Shown here: positions 12,545 through 26,368 of the stretch, one piece after another
How the letters are laid out: every line of letters starts with the position of its first letter
Position numbering within the stretch: the stretch's first letter is position 1
DNA from: Perilla frutescens
Taxonomy: Eukaryota; Streptophyta; Magnoliopsida; Lamiales; Lamiaceae
DNA length: 64,000 nt
Assembly: GCA_026008535.1 (NCBI GenBank)
Contig: BRKX01000011.1
Location: forward strand, 49,770,183-49,834,182
Reading direction: 5' to 3'
Position numbers and translations under genes: made by a program
The notes under the pieces: model-generated
Seen by the model: the letters and a program-made list of their open reading frames with translations, nothing else
Databases searched by the model: none
Told to the model about the DNA's origin: nothing

Positions 12545-12795
12545 ACCCGATTTCTTCCAACCCATTTTCGTTCTTGAAGTCCGGTTCTAACACGCCGCCG
12601 CCGGAGGAAAAAAACGCCGCCGCCTGAGTTTCTTGTTTAATCCATCGCGCAAGCAAAACACGGTTGTCGCCCTTTCAAAGCACCACCGATTCTTCGCCAT
12701 TCCACGGGGAGTCGCCGTCGGGTCGCACGGAGGCTAGGTTTTCAGATTTGGGAGGCGGAACCATCAATCTCTCTTTACAACCGCTACTTGCTTCT
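12545..12795 (-). other. GC-rich island, possible captured gene 5' end
   Basis: A sharply GC-richer ~250 bp block (CGCCGCCGCC runs, TCGCCGTCGGGTCGCACGG) within AT-rich DNA, just after the motif array. On the minus strand it holds an ATG at 12764 followed by 29 codons (MVPPPKSENLASVRPDG...) to a stop at 12675, then a further GC-rich run. It has the composition of a plant gene's first exon, but I recognise no protein. A gene fragment captured by a transposon is one reading. Confidence 0.3.
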
Positions 12796-13056
12796 CGATT
12801 TCGTGGTTTCTGATTTGTAGGGATTTAGTTTTGCATGTAGATGCAATATATCAACTCCTGTATCTAGCGCTAATTTGATACCATATGAAATTAATGTAGA
12901 ATTTTACATAAATACCTATGTACGGTTTAATATATAATTAAACAAAATTACCATTTAAAACTCTTTTAATCTGAACCATCCATCTTGTATATCTGTAGGG
13001 ATCAGATTTATCCCTAATTTTCACACAAGCACTTATTTTTATTATAACTGCACCCT

Positions 13057-13096
<40 letters not shown>

Positions 13097-13857
13097 TTCG
13101 ACACTACATAATTCCGCACCAATTTTATGACTCTTCTCAATGCCTCTGCTCTCATCTCAAGCAATTCAACTTTCGAAGATAAAACTAGTATTTCACAAGT
13201 ATAACTTATACAAGAATTTTAATTTTATAAACATACTAATAAATCATTATCTCATCCTACTATATCTAAAAATAAGATAGTTTAGGGTAAAATAGTAAAA
13301 TTATTTTCCCGCCAAAATTATCCTACCTACCAAAATAAATAAATTAATATTTTGTATATTTTAATAACAAAAAAATAAAATCTGTCCACTTTAATGATAT
13401 AAATGAAGCCATAATTAATTAGAATGTAAATTAAGAATCATTATTAATACAACAAAATTTATTCAATTTGTTAAATTGTGGCGCAACTAATCAAATATAA
13501 GGCTTGATATTTGTCAATTAAACATATTAAAATTTTAGAATTAACTGTATTTATTTATCACATCAATTTAAATTTTAGAATTAAATATTTTTAAACTTTA
13601 GAAGTTAACATATTTAGGCTATTAACATTAAATATATTTTAAATTGTTTTTTTCAGATCGATATATTTTAAATAGTTTAAAAATTATATATTCTAATAAA
13701 TTTAAAACTAAATAAAATTATTTTAACTTCCTTCAATTTTGCGCACTTTTTAAATTAATTTACATTTCCTTTTTCGCTTATATTAATTAAAACCATTCTG
13801 AACTTACTAGATAATCATTGACTCACTGCACAATTAAAATAAAATTTTGAACATATT
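12796..13857. other. AT-rich spacer
   Basis: No recognisable gene. It includes an (AT)n microsatellite at about 13062-13092. The rest is AT-rich sequence without visible repeats. Confidence 0.5.
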
Positions 13858-15425
13858 TGTGACGTTCCAAAATTTCATAAATATAAATATCTCATTTATT
13901 TAAATAAAATAGTTTAATACAACGGAAGCAAATTTAAAATAAAATCATATTTATTTAATCTTGACCATCACTTCATCTCCACGTCATCGCCCGAGCTTCC
14001 TTAGCCTGAAAAATAAATAGCTTTGGGGTGCGTGCTATTAACTCAGTGGGGTTACTGCATTTATCCAGACTATACATAATATGAACAATAAATACATAGC
14101 ATATCAAATATCATTTTCCTGCAGCCCGTAGGCCGAACATACAACCCGTAGGTTGAGTAACTTTTCCTGCAGCCCGTCGGCCGAACATGCAACCCATAGG
14201 TTGAGTAACTTTTCCTGCAGCCCGTAGGCCGAATATATAATTTCCCACATATAAACTGCATAAAATGCATAATAAGGATAAATGAATATAATAATTCACA
14301 TTGAATTCCCCACCTTTACTTGAACTTGAAAGTATTAAATTTATCCATGCGCGCCGCCTAGCATAATAATATTAATTAATATAATACTTGCAATACTTTA
14401 AATGCTTTTAAAATAATATAATAAAATGCTTGAGCATATTATATATATATATATATACACATTTGTGTGTGCATGGCATATATATAACTAAATATATGTA
14501 TATAAATATATATACATATATATATATATATACATGTGAATGTATGTGTGTGTTGTAAAATATATAATATATATATACATGTATGGAAATGTGTGAATAT
14601 GTACATATATTTACGTATGGGTGTGTGCAATTAAATATATATATATATATATTATACATTTGTGTGCATAATATATATGTATGGTGCTATATATATATAT
14701 TTATATATATAGGTGCATAGGTGTGCGTGAAAGTGGGTGATTAAGTATATATAATATGCGTATATTTATATATATATATAGGTGTGTGTGTGTGTGGTTT
14801 GAACTAGGATTAAAATATTAATGGCCTACCCACTTTCCCTCATCTCTAGCCTATCATTTCCAAAATAAATAAAAGAAAAGCAACACTCTTCCCAAGCAAC
14901 TCTCTCGGCAGAAAACAGAAACCAATGGAAAGAAATATATATATCTCTCTCTACCATCTCCCAACAAATTCTGAAATGCAAGAAAACGTAAACGAACGGG
15001 AGAAACAAATATTTACCTCAAGAAAACTAAAACAGAGGAGGGAGAGACGTAAGAAAGAGTAGAGGTTATTGTTTGTGGTGGTGTGTTGTTGGTGAATGAA
15101 GACTCTCTATTTACACTAAACTTTTGGAGATTTAAACATGGAAGGTTTGTGATTTAAAGGAGGAACGAGTAGATTGATTCAATTCTCGAAAATTTGTGAG
15201 AAATCAGATCATCTATGATCAGTGATTGATGATATGGTGGAGGATTCTTGCAAGAGTCAAAATCTTTCCCTTTTTCTTATTCTTCCATCCTCTCGGCCGA
15301 GATGAAAGCTTTGGGCTTCAAAAGGTGGATAAAATATATCTTTATGGGCTCAATTGGATGTGCTCACTAAAAAAAAATAAAAAAAGAAAAAAAAAATAAT
15401 AATAATAATAATTAAAAGTCCAAAA

Positions 15426-15482
<57 letters not shown>

Positions 15483-15628
15483 TAATGTAATCATGTATAT
15501 TAAAACATATATTAACTATTTGGCGCGACTTATAGGATTTGATAATAATTTGAATCACATTCATGAAATATAATACTTATAAATAAATAAATGTCGTAAA
15601 ATGTTTTAAAAATTTCCGGGGCGTTACA
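13858..15628. mobile_element. Solo LTR of an LTR retrotransposon, 1771 bp, 5-bp TSD
   Basis: Begins TGTGACGTTCCAAAATTT and ends AAATTTCCGGGGCGTTACA, so it has TG..CA ends with a short inverted relation. The flanks are ATATT at 13853-13857 and ATATT at 15629-15633, a perfect 5-bp target-site duplication. The interior has no gag-pol coding sequence, which indicates recombination between the two LTRs. It contains a 48-bp tandem repeat, several AT/GT microsatellites and an (AAT)n tract (about 15428-15480). These ends resemble plant Ty3/gypsy LTRs, but superfamily cannot be fixed without an internal region. Confidence 0.8.
14114..14240. repeat. 48-bp tandem repeat inside the solo LTR
   Basis: Units start at 14114, 14162 and 14210 with TTTTCCTGCAGCCCGT then GGCCGAACAT; the third is partial. 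Adjacent copies differ by a few substitutions. Confidence 0.9.
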
Positions 15629-15633
15629 ATATT

Positions 15634-17255
15634 ACACATCAAATATCAATCAGATCGTGACCTAATAGTAAAAGAAAGGCCAAATCTTTCATAGATTTTT
15701 TAATAATAGCAATTTCTGTTTAAATTGTCAAATTATACATACTTTAGTAAATTAAGTAAATTCATAATTAAATTATGATTCAAGTCAAATTTTATGAAAT
15801 TGAATATACGAGAATTGAACTTAATTACATGTCAACAAAAATCACGAATCATAATGTTGACATGAACTAATGAAATTAAGTCCATTTCATGGATTCTAAG
15901 ACACTACTAAACCCACGTTTTCCATCAACAAATAAACAAACAAAATCCATTGAATTCCAAAACCTTTAGAAAAGATCGATGCAAAATGAATTAATAAAAA
16001 AATATTTGATGAAAATTGGATGAAAGGTTGAATGAACGCAGAGCCAAAAGGTAAAAAATTGAACTGAACCGACTAAAATGCATCAATTGGTTTGTTTTAT
16101 TCAGTTCGATCGATTTTCCCTTTGCCTTACATTCAAGTGTTGAAGAGATGCATCTGAGATTGCTTATTAATATCGTATGTAATAAATGTTGGAATTATTT
16201 GTTTGATGATTTTATTTACAAACAACACAAATTATTTCATCATCTGGATGTTATATTTATTGGAAAAATATTATTATTTTTGTGACAAATAAATGAGTCT
16301 AATGCGTTCTTTTTATTTTTTAAAAATAAAATAGATGATGGTGAAGCAATCAAGAGGTGACAACTCTCTATTGATATTGTCCTATCCATTTCTCCAAAAG
16401 TAATGTTGAAGATGTATAATATATTTCTTAAAAATGGTGTAGTGTTGTGCTTTTTTTTTTATATGGTTGGTTGCCATGAAATAATTTTACTGAATAAAAT
16501 TGAATATGATATTATATTATATTATATTATATTATGTTACAGATTTTCTTATTATTTTTATTAATTATTTAATTATAATTTACTTATTTTATTTATTCAA
16601 ACTATTTATCATGAATTAATGTGTGTATGACTTACTATGCATCACGCGGAAGTCTTACTATTTTAAGTATATAACGCACGACCAATTAAATTACAATATA
16701 TTATCACAACTAGCACGACGTGTCAAACCATGAACCTAACAAAAATAGGTACACCATTAACTAAAGTGGTGTGATTATAAAGACCGAAAAAGTTCAATTA
16801 AAATTTGCAAACATCTATTACATGATAAGTATTTTAGTTATGAAGACTAAATTGAATAATTATTTTGTTTTACTGATTTAGATATTAAATATATCTAAGG
16901 GACTTGCAAAATCTATATAAATAAATATATTATCACAAATCCTACACCATGTAAATTAATTTATATGTTACAAAGTATACAATATATATAATATTATAAT
17001 GTACATAAAATACGATAAGTCATTTAAAAGAATGTTTGGATATATAATAAAATAATTACTACTACAATTTTTTTAGTAGGACTACTTAATTGTGCATTTT
17101 TCTATGTATAGAAATCATTGTACTATTTTTTAATATTCCTTGAATATCATCTTAAATAATTAAATTGTATAATAAATATGAGTTGTGAATTGTGATCGTA
17201 TTTATGGAAAATCCACTTATTTTCATTTTTAAAGCGAAGTTATCATATTTTAATA

Positions 17256-17294
<39 letters not shown>

Positions 17295-17776
17295 CAGCAT
17301 AAGCATTTTCTCCAAAATTAAAATATTAAGTCAGGTGATGTTGATTAACATTCAAATTATAAGTTGATATATTAATTATCTACTTTTAAAGTTCAGGTTA
17401 AATTTACAATTCTACCAAAAGTTCATGACTTTTAAAACAATATTAAGCACAAAATAAATAAATAAAAAATAAAAACTTGTTTGATACCGTCTTATGGGTA
17501 AGAAATTATTAAATATATCAAAATTTGGATTCAAACTTGTTCAAATATTCAATGGCATGATTATAATTTTTATGATCCGAATTTTAACCCAATATCACAC
17601 AAGAGTGAGAAGACTGTCTGAAAAGAAAAGGGGAAAAAAAGGCCAGAATTTGGATAAAATGATATGCATAGTTCACGCGTTCCAGCTGAGACTGCAGATT
17701 TATATCCGAAAAATAGGAAGTAAAGCGAAAGTTGTTAGGGTAAAATAAAAGAAGATTAATTTCTAAGAATTTGAAA
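15634..17776. other. AT-rich spacer downstream of BPM copy 2
   Basis: No recognisable gene. An (ATATT)n run lies at about 16507-16545 and (TA)n at about 17263-17290. A degraded Helitron-like end (TGCATCACGCGGAAGTCTTA) is possible at 16639-16660. The last ~60 bases before 17777 match the 3' flank of BPM copy 1 (GGGTAAAAT.AAAAGA). Confidence 0.5.
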
Positions 17777-20576
17777 TCAGGTCAGCTCATTGGATGATGA
17801 CAACTCCTCCACCCGTTGCCTAACCCTCCGGCCATTGGTGCCACAATCTTGGACACAACCAGCCACTGTATTCAAAAGCTCAGACTTGAGAGATGGGTAA
17901 TTTTCTTCAAAATAGTCAAAACCATCCGAGCGCATCACAGCTGACAAAACAATACCAAAATTCAGAATATCCTGATAGGCTATAGATTCTTATATTTCCC
18001 CACAATTTCTAGCTGGTTAAGTTGCCACATACCGTTGCTAGTTATGTGAAATAAGAAATAAATTATACCAACATGGAGAAAGCAGATATTATATTGTCCA
18101 CAGCGTAGAACTAAACACAACTAAACTAAGTTTTAAGTAAAACAAACAACTGATATAAGCCTAAAAATGCCTTAATATATTGGTCAATCAGATATATCAA
18201 GATTCAAGAGTCTAAATTAATTACAAGGTAAAGAACACAATAAAGGCCACAAGTCATATACCTTCCAGGTTTTTAGCAGCAAATGTAAGGCAAACATCTT
18301 TCAATTCTGCAGCATTATAACGATCTGCCAAAGCAAGTACTTGTGTAACTGAATTCACAGATATATTCTTGCACATATGCGATTCACATATCTTTTTGAG
18401 TCTTTTTAATTCATAATGATCAGCTGCAGCCAGCAACTTTGCAGCTAAGGTGTCAGCTACCAAAGGAACAGAAGAACTGGATGCTATCAGCTCATTTTCA
18501 GGCAAGGCATCTCTGTAGATAAAGTGCAGCAGGGCCTGTTGTGAATCCAAGAACTTTAGCATGTATTCCACATCTCAATGATGGAAATGAACAGACAGGT
18601 CATTCCATCCATCAACCTCAATACAGAAGTGAAGAAATAGAAAATCACCAGGACAAGAAAGCTAACTTTCGTGTAAGATATTTGCTCTAATAGAACCAAA
18701 TAGCCAGATCAAACTGTAAAATCCAATCACCTTAAAAACTTTAGGTTCCGAATCTGGTACCATAACCTCTTCGGTATCCACTCCTTCAAGAAGTTCGGAC
18801 TGAAATTTGGGAGAACGAGTTGCTAATATCAACTTGTGGGCATGGAGTTTCTCCCCAGATACATTAAATATAATATCACATCCTTCCATGATGTCTAGAA
18901 GCATAACAATTTGCGACCCAATATTAGAATCTGGAACCTGAATCGAGTGTAACCTTGAACGATCAATAGCATAATCAACAACTCCAATAGTACAGTAGAA
19001 TTTCAAGCAATCATTTCGAAGATAATCTGTCCTTTCAAGCAGATTTCTCTTGCAATAGCGCTCGTATCCCCTGTATTAAGGTACCAAATATATTAAAAAC
19101 TTCATATTTCACATGAAAGACCACCAGCTTAACCTAATTAAAGAATATTGATATGGTTTGCGTACTACGACATAAGCCATATTAACAGGAGGATAAAGAA
19201 AAAGGTTCATTTTTATATCTTGAACCAAATTCTCAAACTCCTAGACAAAAACCAGGGCACAAGCTAGACTTCGGAGTCCTCTATTAAAGTTTTTCCTTAC
19301 TAGAAAGTTTTGGTATAATCTCTAGCAGCTTGAAAGTGCTATTATAGAAGGAAAAACTTCAATCATCCCAAAGCCCGTAATAAAATCAAGTTAAAGATAG
19401 TTCCACTAATCTCTCAGATGCAGAATCAATCCAACTTCTGATTAGATTGTTCATTATATATTTTGATTCCTGAGAACAAATGTCAAGCTAATCTAATAAA
19501 TCTGATAGTTGATAGTTCAAAATAAATCACTCGTTCTTTAACCCCAAAGAGGTAGATGGACAAACTAATTAAATCATGTGAACAAATGCCAAGCTAATCT
19601 AATAAACCTGATAGTCCAACATAAATCACTTGTTCTTAAACACCAAAGAGGCAGTGTTTTTTTCATCAGTTCATGTAATTTATACATTAATGGCTATGAC
19701 CTATAGTCCACCAAATAGAGAATCAACCTAAAAAACTCCTTCAATTAAAGAATGTCAATATAAAACCAAACAGTCAATATCACCCAGTCTTTGAGTGAGA
19801 TAAGAAATTAGAGCTAACTTATCCCTATTTCAACAGTTAACCACAACACGGTACATTATGTACCTAAACCCAAAAGCGCCAAATCCAAATCTCCCAATAA
19901 AATGCTACTAAATCGCAAAACATGTGCAATTCATGCAGGGTACAAATTTCAGCTCCATAACAGAAGCCTGCCCTTCCGAATATGTCATTAACATCATCTA
20001 TTTTCTTTACCAAAAGAGACAAATCAACATCGCAGGAAAAACCTTAAACAGTCAATCCCCATAAAATCACATAATCCCGGCAATTCAGATTCATCGTCTT
20101 AGGAAAAGGAAACGAGAAACTAACCACATGCTACCGCGGCATTTAAGCGTAAAAGGGCTCGGGCACGACTTCTTGAAATTGCTACTCACCTTATGCCTCC
20201 CTTTCCCGCTCTGGTCCATGAGCGTTAGCTCGAACAGCGCCGGCACATCGCGACGGTCGCTCTCCAGCGCTATAAACACCGAGACGTAAATCGAATCATC
20301 CTCGTGTGTCTTTCCGTCGGGGTAGAAATAAATCGCCCATTTAAGCCCTCCCGCTGTGAATTCCTCGCTGGCTATATGTTTTCCGACGCCAATGCCTTTC
20401 GCCACAGAGTAGCCCTGTATGACGAACAGGCTCGACCCGCTCTCCGTCTCCTTCACCGAGCACGAGCGCGTCTGCGAGGTCTGGTTCGGAGTCCTATCCG
20501 CAGCAGAAATTCCGCTGTTTTCCGTGATCGAGAGCGAAAGCGTCGTCGAGGTCTGGTTTGGCGTCCCATCCGCCAT
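17777..20576 (-). CDS. BTB/POZ and MATH domain protein (BPM family), copy 2
   Basis: Paralogue of the gene at 2038-4446 with the same predicted role as a CUL3 ubiquitin-ligase substrate adaptor. Exons in transcription order: 20576-20125, 19070-18731, 18535-18262, 17940-17777 (1230 nt, 409 aa), with all four frames and junction phases identical to copy 1. MATH shows GYSVAKGIGVGKHIASEEF, YFYPDGKTHEDDS and LFELTLMDQSGKGRHKV, closer to the Arabidopsis BPM consensus than copy 1. BTB shows CDIIFNVSGEKLHAHKL and ALLHFIYRDALPE. The protein ends RRVRQRVEELSSSNELT, without the Gly/Ser duplication of copy 1. Intron sequences are also strongly alike between the copies, so the duplication is fairly recent. 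Probably functional. Confidence 0.94.
19463..19655. repeat. ~106-bp tandem duplication in intron 1 of BPM copy 2
   Basis: The blocks AACAAATG.CAAGCTAATC, TAATAAA.CTGATAGT and ATAAATCACT.GTTCTT occur twice, about 106 bp apart. Copy 1 of the gene carries this block once (around 3839-3890). Confidence 0.75.
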
Positions 20577-20645
20577 TTCTTGAGCTGAATTTCCGCTGTT
20601 TTTCGGTTATGGCGATGGAGTGGTTGCAGAAAGAGGTGAACGTGA

Positions 20646-21220
20646 ATTATGATTAATTTCAAATTGTCACACAACTTTTAACAAACTATTATTTTGTCAT
20701 CTCTTTGCTTCGGTGGATGAGATAGGTAATATTTATTTTATAAGCTAGAATTGCATTTTATATACAATAATATGGCTTAATTATGATTAAATACATAAAT
20801 TTTATTATAATTATGCTATATATCTATGCGATTTTGCAATATTTCATGTTATAATTTCATTTTTCGTTCGTTTAAAATTTTGGAGGTGTCTATTTTGCAA
20901 AAAAAAAATGTAAGATTGTTTTAAATGTAACGTTTCAAAGTTCGTGTCTAAATTATAAACTGTGTCAAAATATATTTAATCATAATTAACCCATAAAAAT
21001 AATTATATGTTTGGATTAATTGATTGAGATTTTGATAGTTTAGGATAGATTGCTATTATTTTGTTTGAATTGTAGGATTATAATTAAAATGTAGTCGAAA
21101 ACCTAAATTGCCCTCCACATAAATATTCATTTATTAATTTTAACGTTACAATTATTTTTATTCAAAAAACTTGAAACTATAATATTCAAAGATTATTTAA
21201 TTGAGGATAATTTATGGTGA

Positions 21221-21252
<32 letters not shown>

Positions 21253-22123
21253 TTTAAATAGAAGTGATTTTAAGGAAAAATAGTTTATACATAATATGCA
21301 CTCGTAAAAATATTTTCAAAATTGAGGGTAAAAATATTCAAATATTATTTAAATAAAGATAATTTAGTAATTTTGAATTTAATCAAAGTATGAATAAATT
21401 TAATCATTCCAATTTTAGGGTGATGAGTTATCCCTTAAATGAGTCATAGGAGTCCCGGTCCGTCATCAATACCGACTCCTATCATGCCAACCAAACACTT
21501 GATAAAGCGATATGATCTTATTAATCAAAACTAAATTACCATAATCCTTCAAACCAAAGATGCCCTAATTAAATAAAATGATGTTGGGGCATCATCACAT
21601 GTTGAGTTTGTATTTTCATCTTGATATATATAATAAATAAATAATGTGGAAATACTAGATAATTGTACTTGGAATCAAAACGCCATTGTCTTGGTTTTGT
21701 GTTGCGTGATGATCAAGGTCAGGTAATTTTAATGAGTAAGGAAAAAAAATCAACACATATATAAGTAGTAGTTTGTTGGAAATATGATTTAGCCAATGAT
21801 ATTGAATACTACTCTTAGTTTTAATGGTAGATAATAAGGTTGCTAATGCAATCATGCCATAGCATCCCTATGTTTCTTTTTCGATAACATAATGAAAGTT
21901 CGTTACGCCCTTAGATCAAGAGGTCCGTCGTTAGGAATGTATTAATACATTCATAAGCTAATGAAAAATAGAATAAATACAATTTTTTTTATTTTTTTTT
22001 GTTTCTACATTTGAAGTACAGTATTTATGTCTATGTTATGTACAGCCATTTACTATAGAATGTCCATTTTTCTTTGAACTCTTATGCAATATTATATTAT
22101 TATTGTGTCCAGCAAATGAGGTA
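20646..22123. other. Spacer between BPM copy 2 and the Rossmann gene; possible TIR element
   Basis: AT-rich sequence without genes. About 21010-21570 may be a non-autonomous transposon. Its left part (TATGTTTGGATTAATTG...) and the inverse of its right part (CATCTTTGGTTTGAAGGATT...) resemble the TTTGG-type ends of plant MITEs. The ends are too diverged to set a boundary or TSD. An (ATT)n run lies at about 21222-21250. Confidence 0.35.
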
Positions 22124-25100
22124 TTACAATGGAAGTGGCTTCTCGGCAGCTTTGAATAATTCTTCCCACTTTCTGGTATCGTTTCCGGGTCCTTCCCCCT
22201 GCATTATTTCCATAAACATTCACTTCAGATGAGATCATTAATCCTTCGAACAAAAACTTGTGTCGGACTGATTCACAAATCAAGACACGTCTGACGGTAC
22301 CTATATCCGGATTCAAACTCATATTTGGTGTTATATTTGAATGGATTGTTTACGCGTATTATATATTGTGAGTTTTCTACAAATTCGAAATCCTCAGCAA
22401 CAAACTTAAGAAATCTAAAAAACTTGCAGAATGACTGATTTATTAAGCCTTCATCTGTTGGTATGTGCTTAACATCCTAAGAAAATTACCTCGACTGAGT
22501 TGATTTCGTAGATTTGGCCTTCGGTAAAGTCGATGTCCAATGCCTGTATACAAGCTTCTGCAACTACAAGTCTACTAACCTCTCCGACGAGTTTATCCCC
22601 TGGGAAACCACATGCCACATCGACAAGTTAATCGAAATTTATTCAATGCTAAGCATCAAAAGTAAAGTTGAGCATCAGAAAGTGAAGTATACACATCATT
22701 TGAGTGGGAAAATGAATGAGGAAAAATGAAAACTGACAAAAATGAGAGGTACAGATCACAATTTCTTTTCTGTTTTTTTAGTGAAGGGTAATCCCAAAGA
22801 GAACTGCAACGAACTTCTATGCTGCAGTAAAAATCAAGTGGCATTGCTCGCTTCAGTGTAAGCGGCTCTCTTGGATGTTACTCCAACAAATGGAAATGAT
22901 TTTCATTTAAACAAGGCAGAATAGGGCCAAATGCAACGACATCTGCTGTTTATTTGGACACAATAACTATAATAAAGAAAATCATGGGGTCATTGCTTCT
23001 CTAACTTAACCGTAGCAAAAGCGTGATAGTTATATTCATTGGGGGTGTAAGTCACCGAACTTGCACAATATTAGTTGATCTATAGTTTCTTAAACTGCTT
23101 TACAAGAGCTACTGTAATTGCTTGTGATTCTGGTTCTTCATATAGCTCTGTACAAAAAGGAAAGTGAAATAATAGCAACAACACGAAAACATCAGTACCT
23201 TGGTCTATAACCACAGCTCGGCGTTCCCCAGCAGTAGCCTTGAGTAGTGTGTTAAGATCATAAGATGTGTAGGGTCCATCTGTTAACCTACCAGGTCTGC
23301 ACAGAGAGAAAGAGAGAGAAGTGAAAAAACAAGTTTTATAACTGAAAAGGCATGCCCAAGAAGGGTGATGAAGTTTCCACTTAAAAAATAAGTTAAAAGA
23401 AGAATAAGGTCCATCCAATCAGAAAGCGATATCAAACCTGATTATAGTATACGGAAGGCCAGAATTACGAACAAAGTCCTCCCCCATTTTCTTATACTTT
23501 AGAACACCGAAAAGGTTCATGATGCTGGGCATAAAAGAAAGATCAAGTTAGGAAAAAGTGTATATCGTCCAAACTTGGAACTTAATAAGTACTGACATTT
23601 TTTACTGAATTCATCTGATGATTGACCTAGCAAAGGAAAACACAACTATGCAAGCAAGTTTATGAATCTCTGTTAAGAATAGAGTAGTGTGGTATCTTAG
23701 CAAAATAAATTGGTAAGGCTTCTAATGATGCACAAAAACTGAAAGCAGTTACCGTTCAACTTCTAAGCAGGTGATTGTAAATCAGTAGTCAATGCAACTC
23801 ACCGCTCTTCACATATTAAAATATGAAGCATCATAAAGTGCAATAAGATGCCGAGGTTTTAAGCAAAATATGAAAAAAAGAAGCATACGCATAAACTTGT
23901 TTCACTGATTTCCTGATAAGGTTCTAGATTCAGATAGAAGCAGCACAATAATATCCAAAAAAGCAACTTCTAAACTAATTGCAGAAGGACAGGTATCACT
24001 TTAGAGTGACCTACTCTTACTGACAGTGCAGATATTACCATATAGAAAGCATACCTCCATGGAAGTTCATTGAACTTGGTGACTCCAACCGAAGAAACAA
24101 GAACAATTCTTTTCAATGATGAAGGCAATGCTGACACAAGATTTCTCACTCCATCCCAGTCTGTGAGGTAATGACGCGGATGGTAGAGAAGGCATTGGAA
24201 ATGCGTATCAAGTTAGTATCACAACCACATCGTGAAAAAAATATTCAGCGTGTGAGAGTGGCATGCGCATTATTTAGAGATTATAACATAGCAAGGTTAG
24301 TTTTCTGACGGAATCTTTTCTCTCTGTCGATATACAGTTCTCTAAAGTCATAATTCTATTTTTAAGACATCTCAACTTCCACTTGGTTTGTGGGCATCTA
24401 ATGTCTGAAAGCTAATTCACACGCCTCCCTTTTTACAAATGGACTAAAATAAAAGCAGATTTTACTGAGAATTGGAAAAGAAGAATGAATGGCATAATCA
24501 CCTATTTCTAGCGATACTATTTGATAGTACAGTGTAATAACTGTATTTTATAGTTTACATAGATTGCATTGCAATTGGAAAGAAAGAAATGCATATGTGA
24601 ACACACAAGTTTAGGAAGTGACTGTGCCGGAATCAAAGAATTTTGTGATTCCTTACCAAAATTTTGCATTTTGCCCTCTTTACATTGCTTGCTAATGCTC
24701 CAACTCTTGATTTCATTTTTTATGAATTAATAAAAGGTACAGAATATGCACAAACAGTGTTCTATCAATTTGGAAAGCAAATTTCTAACCTACTCTTTCA
24801 GGAGTATTATCTCCATCCCATCTCCTTGATGGAAAGGCTGTTGTTCCAGTGCAGCATATAACATGTGTGACACCCTGTAACATATATCTTATAGCTTTTA
24901 TGGCCTTCAAAAATTGTACAAACTTACTTGCTTTTAACAAACTCCAAGAAGGTTATAGAATTTTCTTCAGCAAAACAACAATTCAATAGCTAAAATGGAT
25001 GAAAATCATCATACCTCAAATATTGAAGGATCCAAATCCTTTGGGTTCCGCGTGTCACCTAGCCGCACCTAGCAAGTTTAGAAAGTTTCTTTAAGAATAA

Positions 25101-26293
25101 AGACAGACAGAGCTAAAAAAAGAACACTAGCGGTTTTTTCAGATGTCAAACTGTAGCATGAAAAATTGGTTCACAAATCAAATAATATAAGCAAAAACCT
25201 GCAATTTTTCCTCATCTTGTTCACCAAATAGAGTGGTAGCCTTCTCGGGATTCCGGAGTAAAAGGCGTGCTCTAATATTCCGATCAAGCAGTGATGCTAC
25301 AACCAATTGCCCTATAGCAAATTAGCAATATAGTAGTTCAGAGATTTAACTAAAAAAGTTCTGTTTAGAAAAAAGATGAATGCAGTGGATAAATCATATG
25401 CTCATGTTCTTACAATGGGAAAAATATCAGGATGAGACATAGCAAAATCTCCAAGAAAAATAGACAAGAGATCCCACTGCTTTTTCCTATCTTCTCAATG
25501 CCTTATAGTGGAAAATATTATCATATTTTACTATGATATATACAGCAGTAGCGATGGGTCATGCAACCATTCTAATCATTTAGTTAGCTACATACTATTG
25601 CACCGCAACTGTCAAATTGAAAAATTGGTTGCAGATGACACTCCTTGTGCAAAGCAAACAGGAGTAACAAAGCAACGAAAAAGATGATAAGTTCTTCATC
25701 TCCAACTATGATGAGTTAATTTCATGTTAGCAATCACAAGCTCTAATCAGATAACAAACCACATATATAAGCCAACAAGAAAATCAGAATGACCACCAAC
25801 TCATCACGAATATTAATATACCAAATACAACTACGGGATTACAGCAGAGGATCGAGTGCAAGAAAGAAATACATCTATGCACACAGATGCTTGTTCAGAC
25901 ACACACACACACACACACACGTACGTGTGTGTGTTATGCATACATTAATGGATTGGAGATTGGAGAGTGAAGTGCGTGCGAAAAGCAAAAAAGTCGAAGA
26001 AGAGGCGAAGTACCAACACCACCGGTGCCACCAACAACCAGGACAAGCTTGGATGAAGAGGGTCGAGAAATGGTGGTTTGGGCATCTTGGGTTGTGTCAA
26101 CAACTTGTTCGCTCACAGCATTGGAGCCCGAAACCGAAGCTGCTACTACATTTCTCTTCCACGTGTAACGAAAAGGCGGAGAATTGAGGGGCCGAAAAGA
26201 AAATAGAGGGCCTGATTGAAGGCTTGTTGTGGAAACTTTTATTGGAAGTGGAAGATCAATGGCGGGAGAGAGTGTGAACCTGGTGGACGCCAT
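22124..26293 (-). CDS. Probable plastid NAD(P)-binding Rossmann-fold protein (atypical SDR, NmrA/Tic62-like)
   Basis: Nine coding exons in transcription order: 26293-26014, 25311-25199, 25068-25015, 24874-24790, 24160-24055, 23524-23438, 23296-23199, 22599-22490, 22198-22124 (1008 nt, 335 aa). All borders are GT-AG and all phases agree. Residues 1 to about 70 are Ser/Thr-rich and poor in acidic residues at the start, like a chloroplast transit peptide. LVLVVGGTGGVGQLVV (GGTGGVG at 88-94) is the dinucleotide-binding glycine loop. Further family stretches are HVICCTGTTAFPS, RIVLVSSVGVTK, FGVLKYKKMGEDF (the Y-x-x-x-K-like segment), YTIIRPGRLTDGPYTSYDL and VAEACIQALDIDFTEG. It belongs to the plant group of atypical short-chain dehydrogenases; substrate and reaction are not deducible. 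The model looks complete and undamaged. Confidence 0.9.
22668..22930. repeat. Second copy of the 1740-1990 segment, within intron 7 of the Rossmann-protein gene
   Basis: Matches 1740-1990 in collinear blocks, with an extra ~45 bp before the terminal AAACAAGGCAGAAT block. It lies wholly inside the intron between exons 7 and 8. Confidence 0.6.
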
Positions 26294-26321
26294 GAACTGG
26301 GGGGTGGGTGTGTGTGTGTGT

Positions 26322-26368
<47 letters not shown>

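Noticed and set aside
14408..14659. Tyr/Ile/His-rich open frames in the solo LTR
   Set aside because: Products of (AT)n/(GT)n microsatellites inside an LTR.
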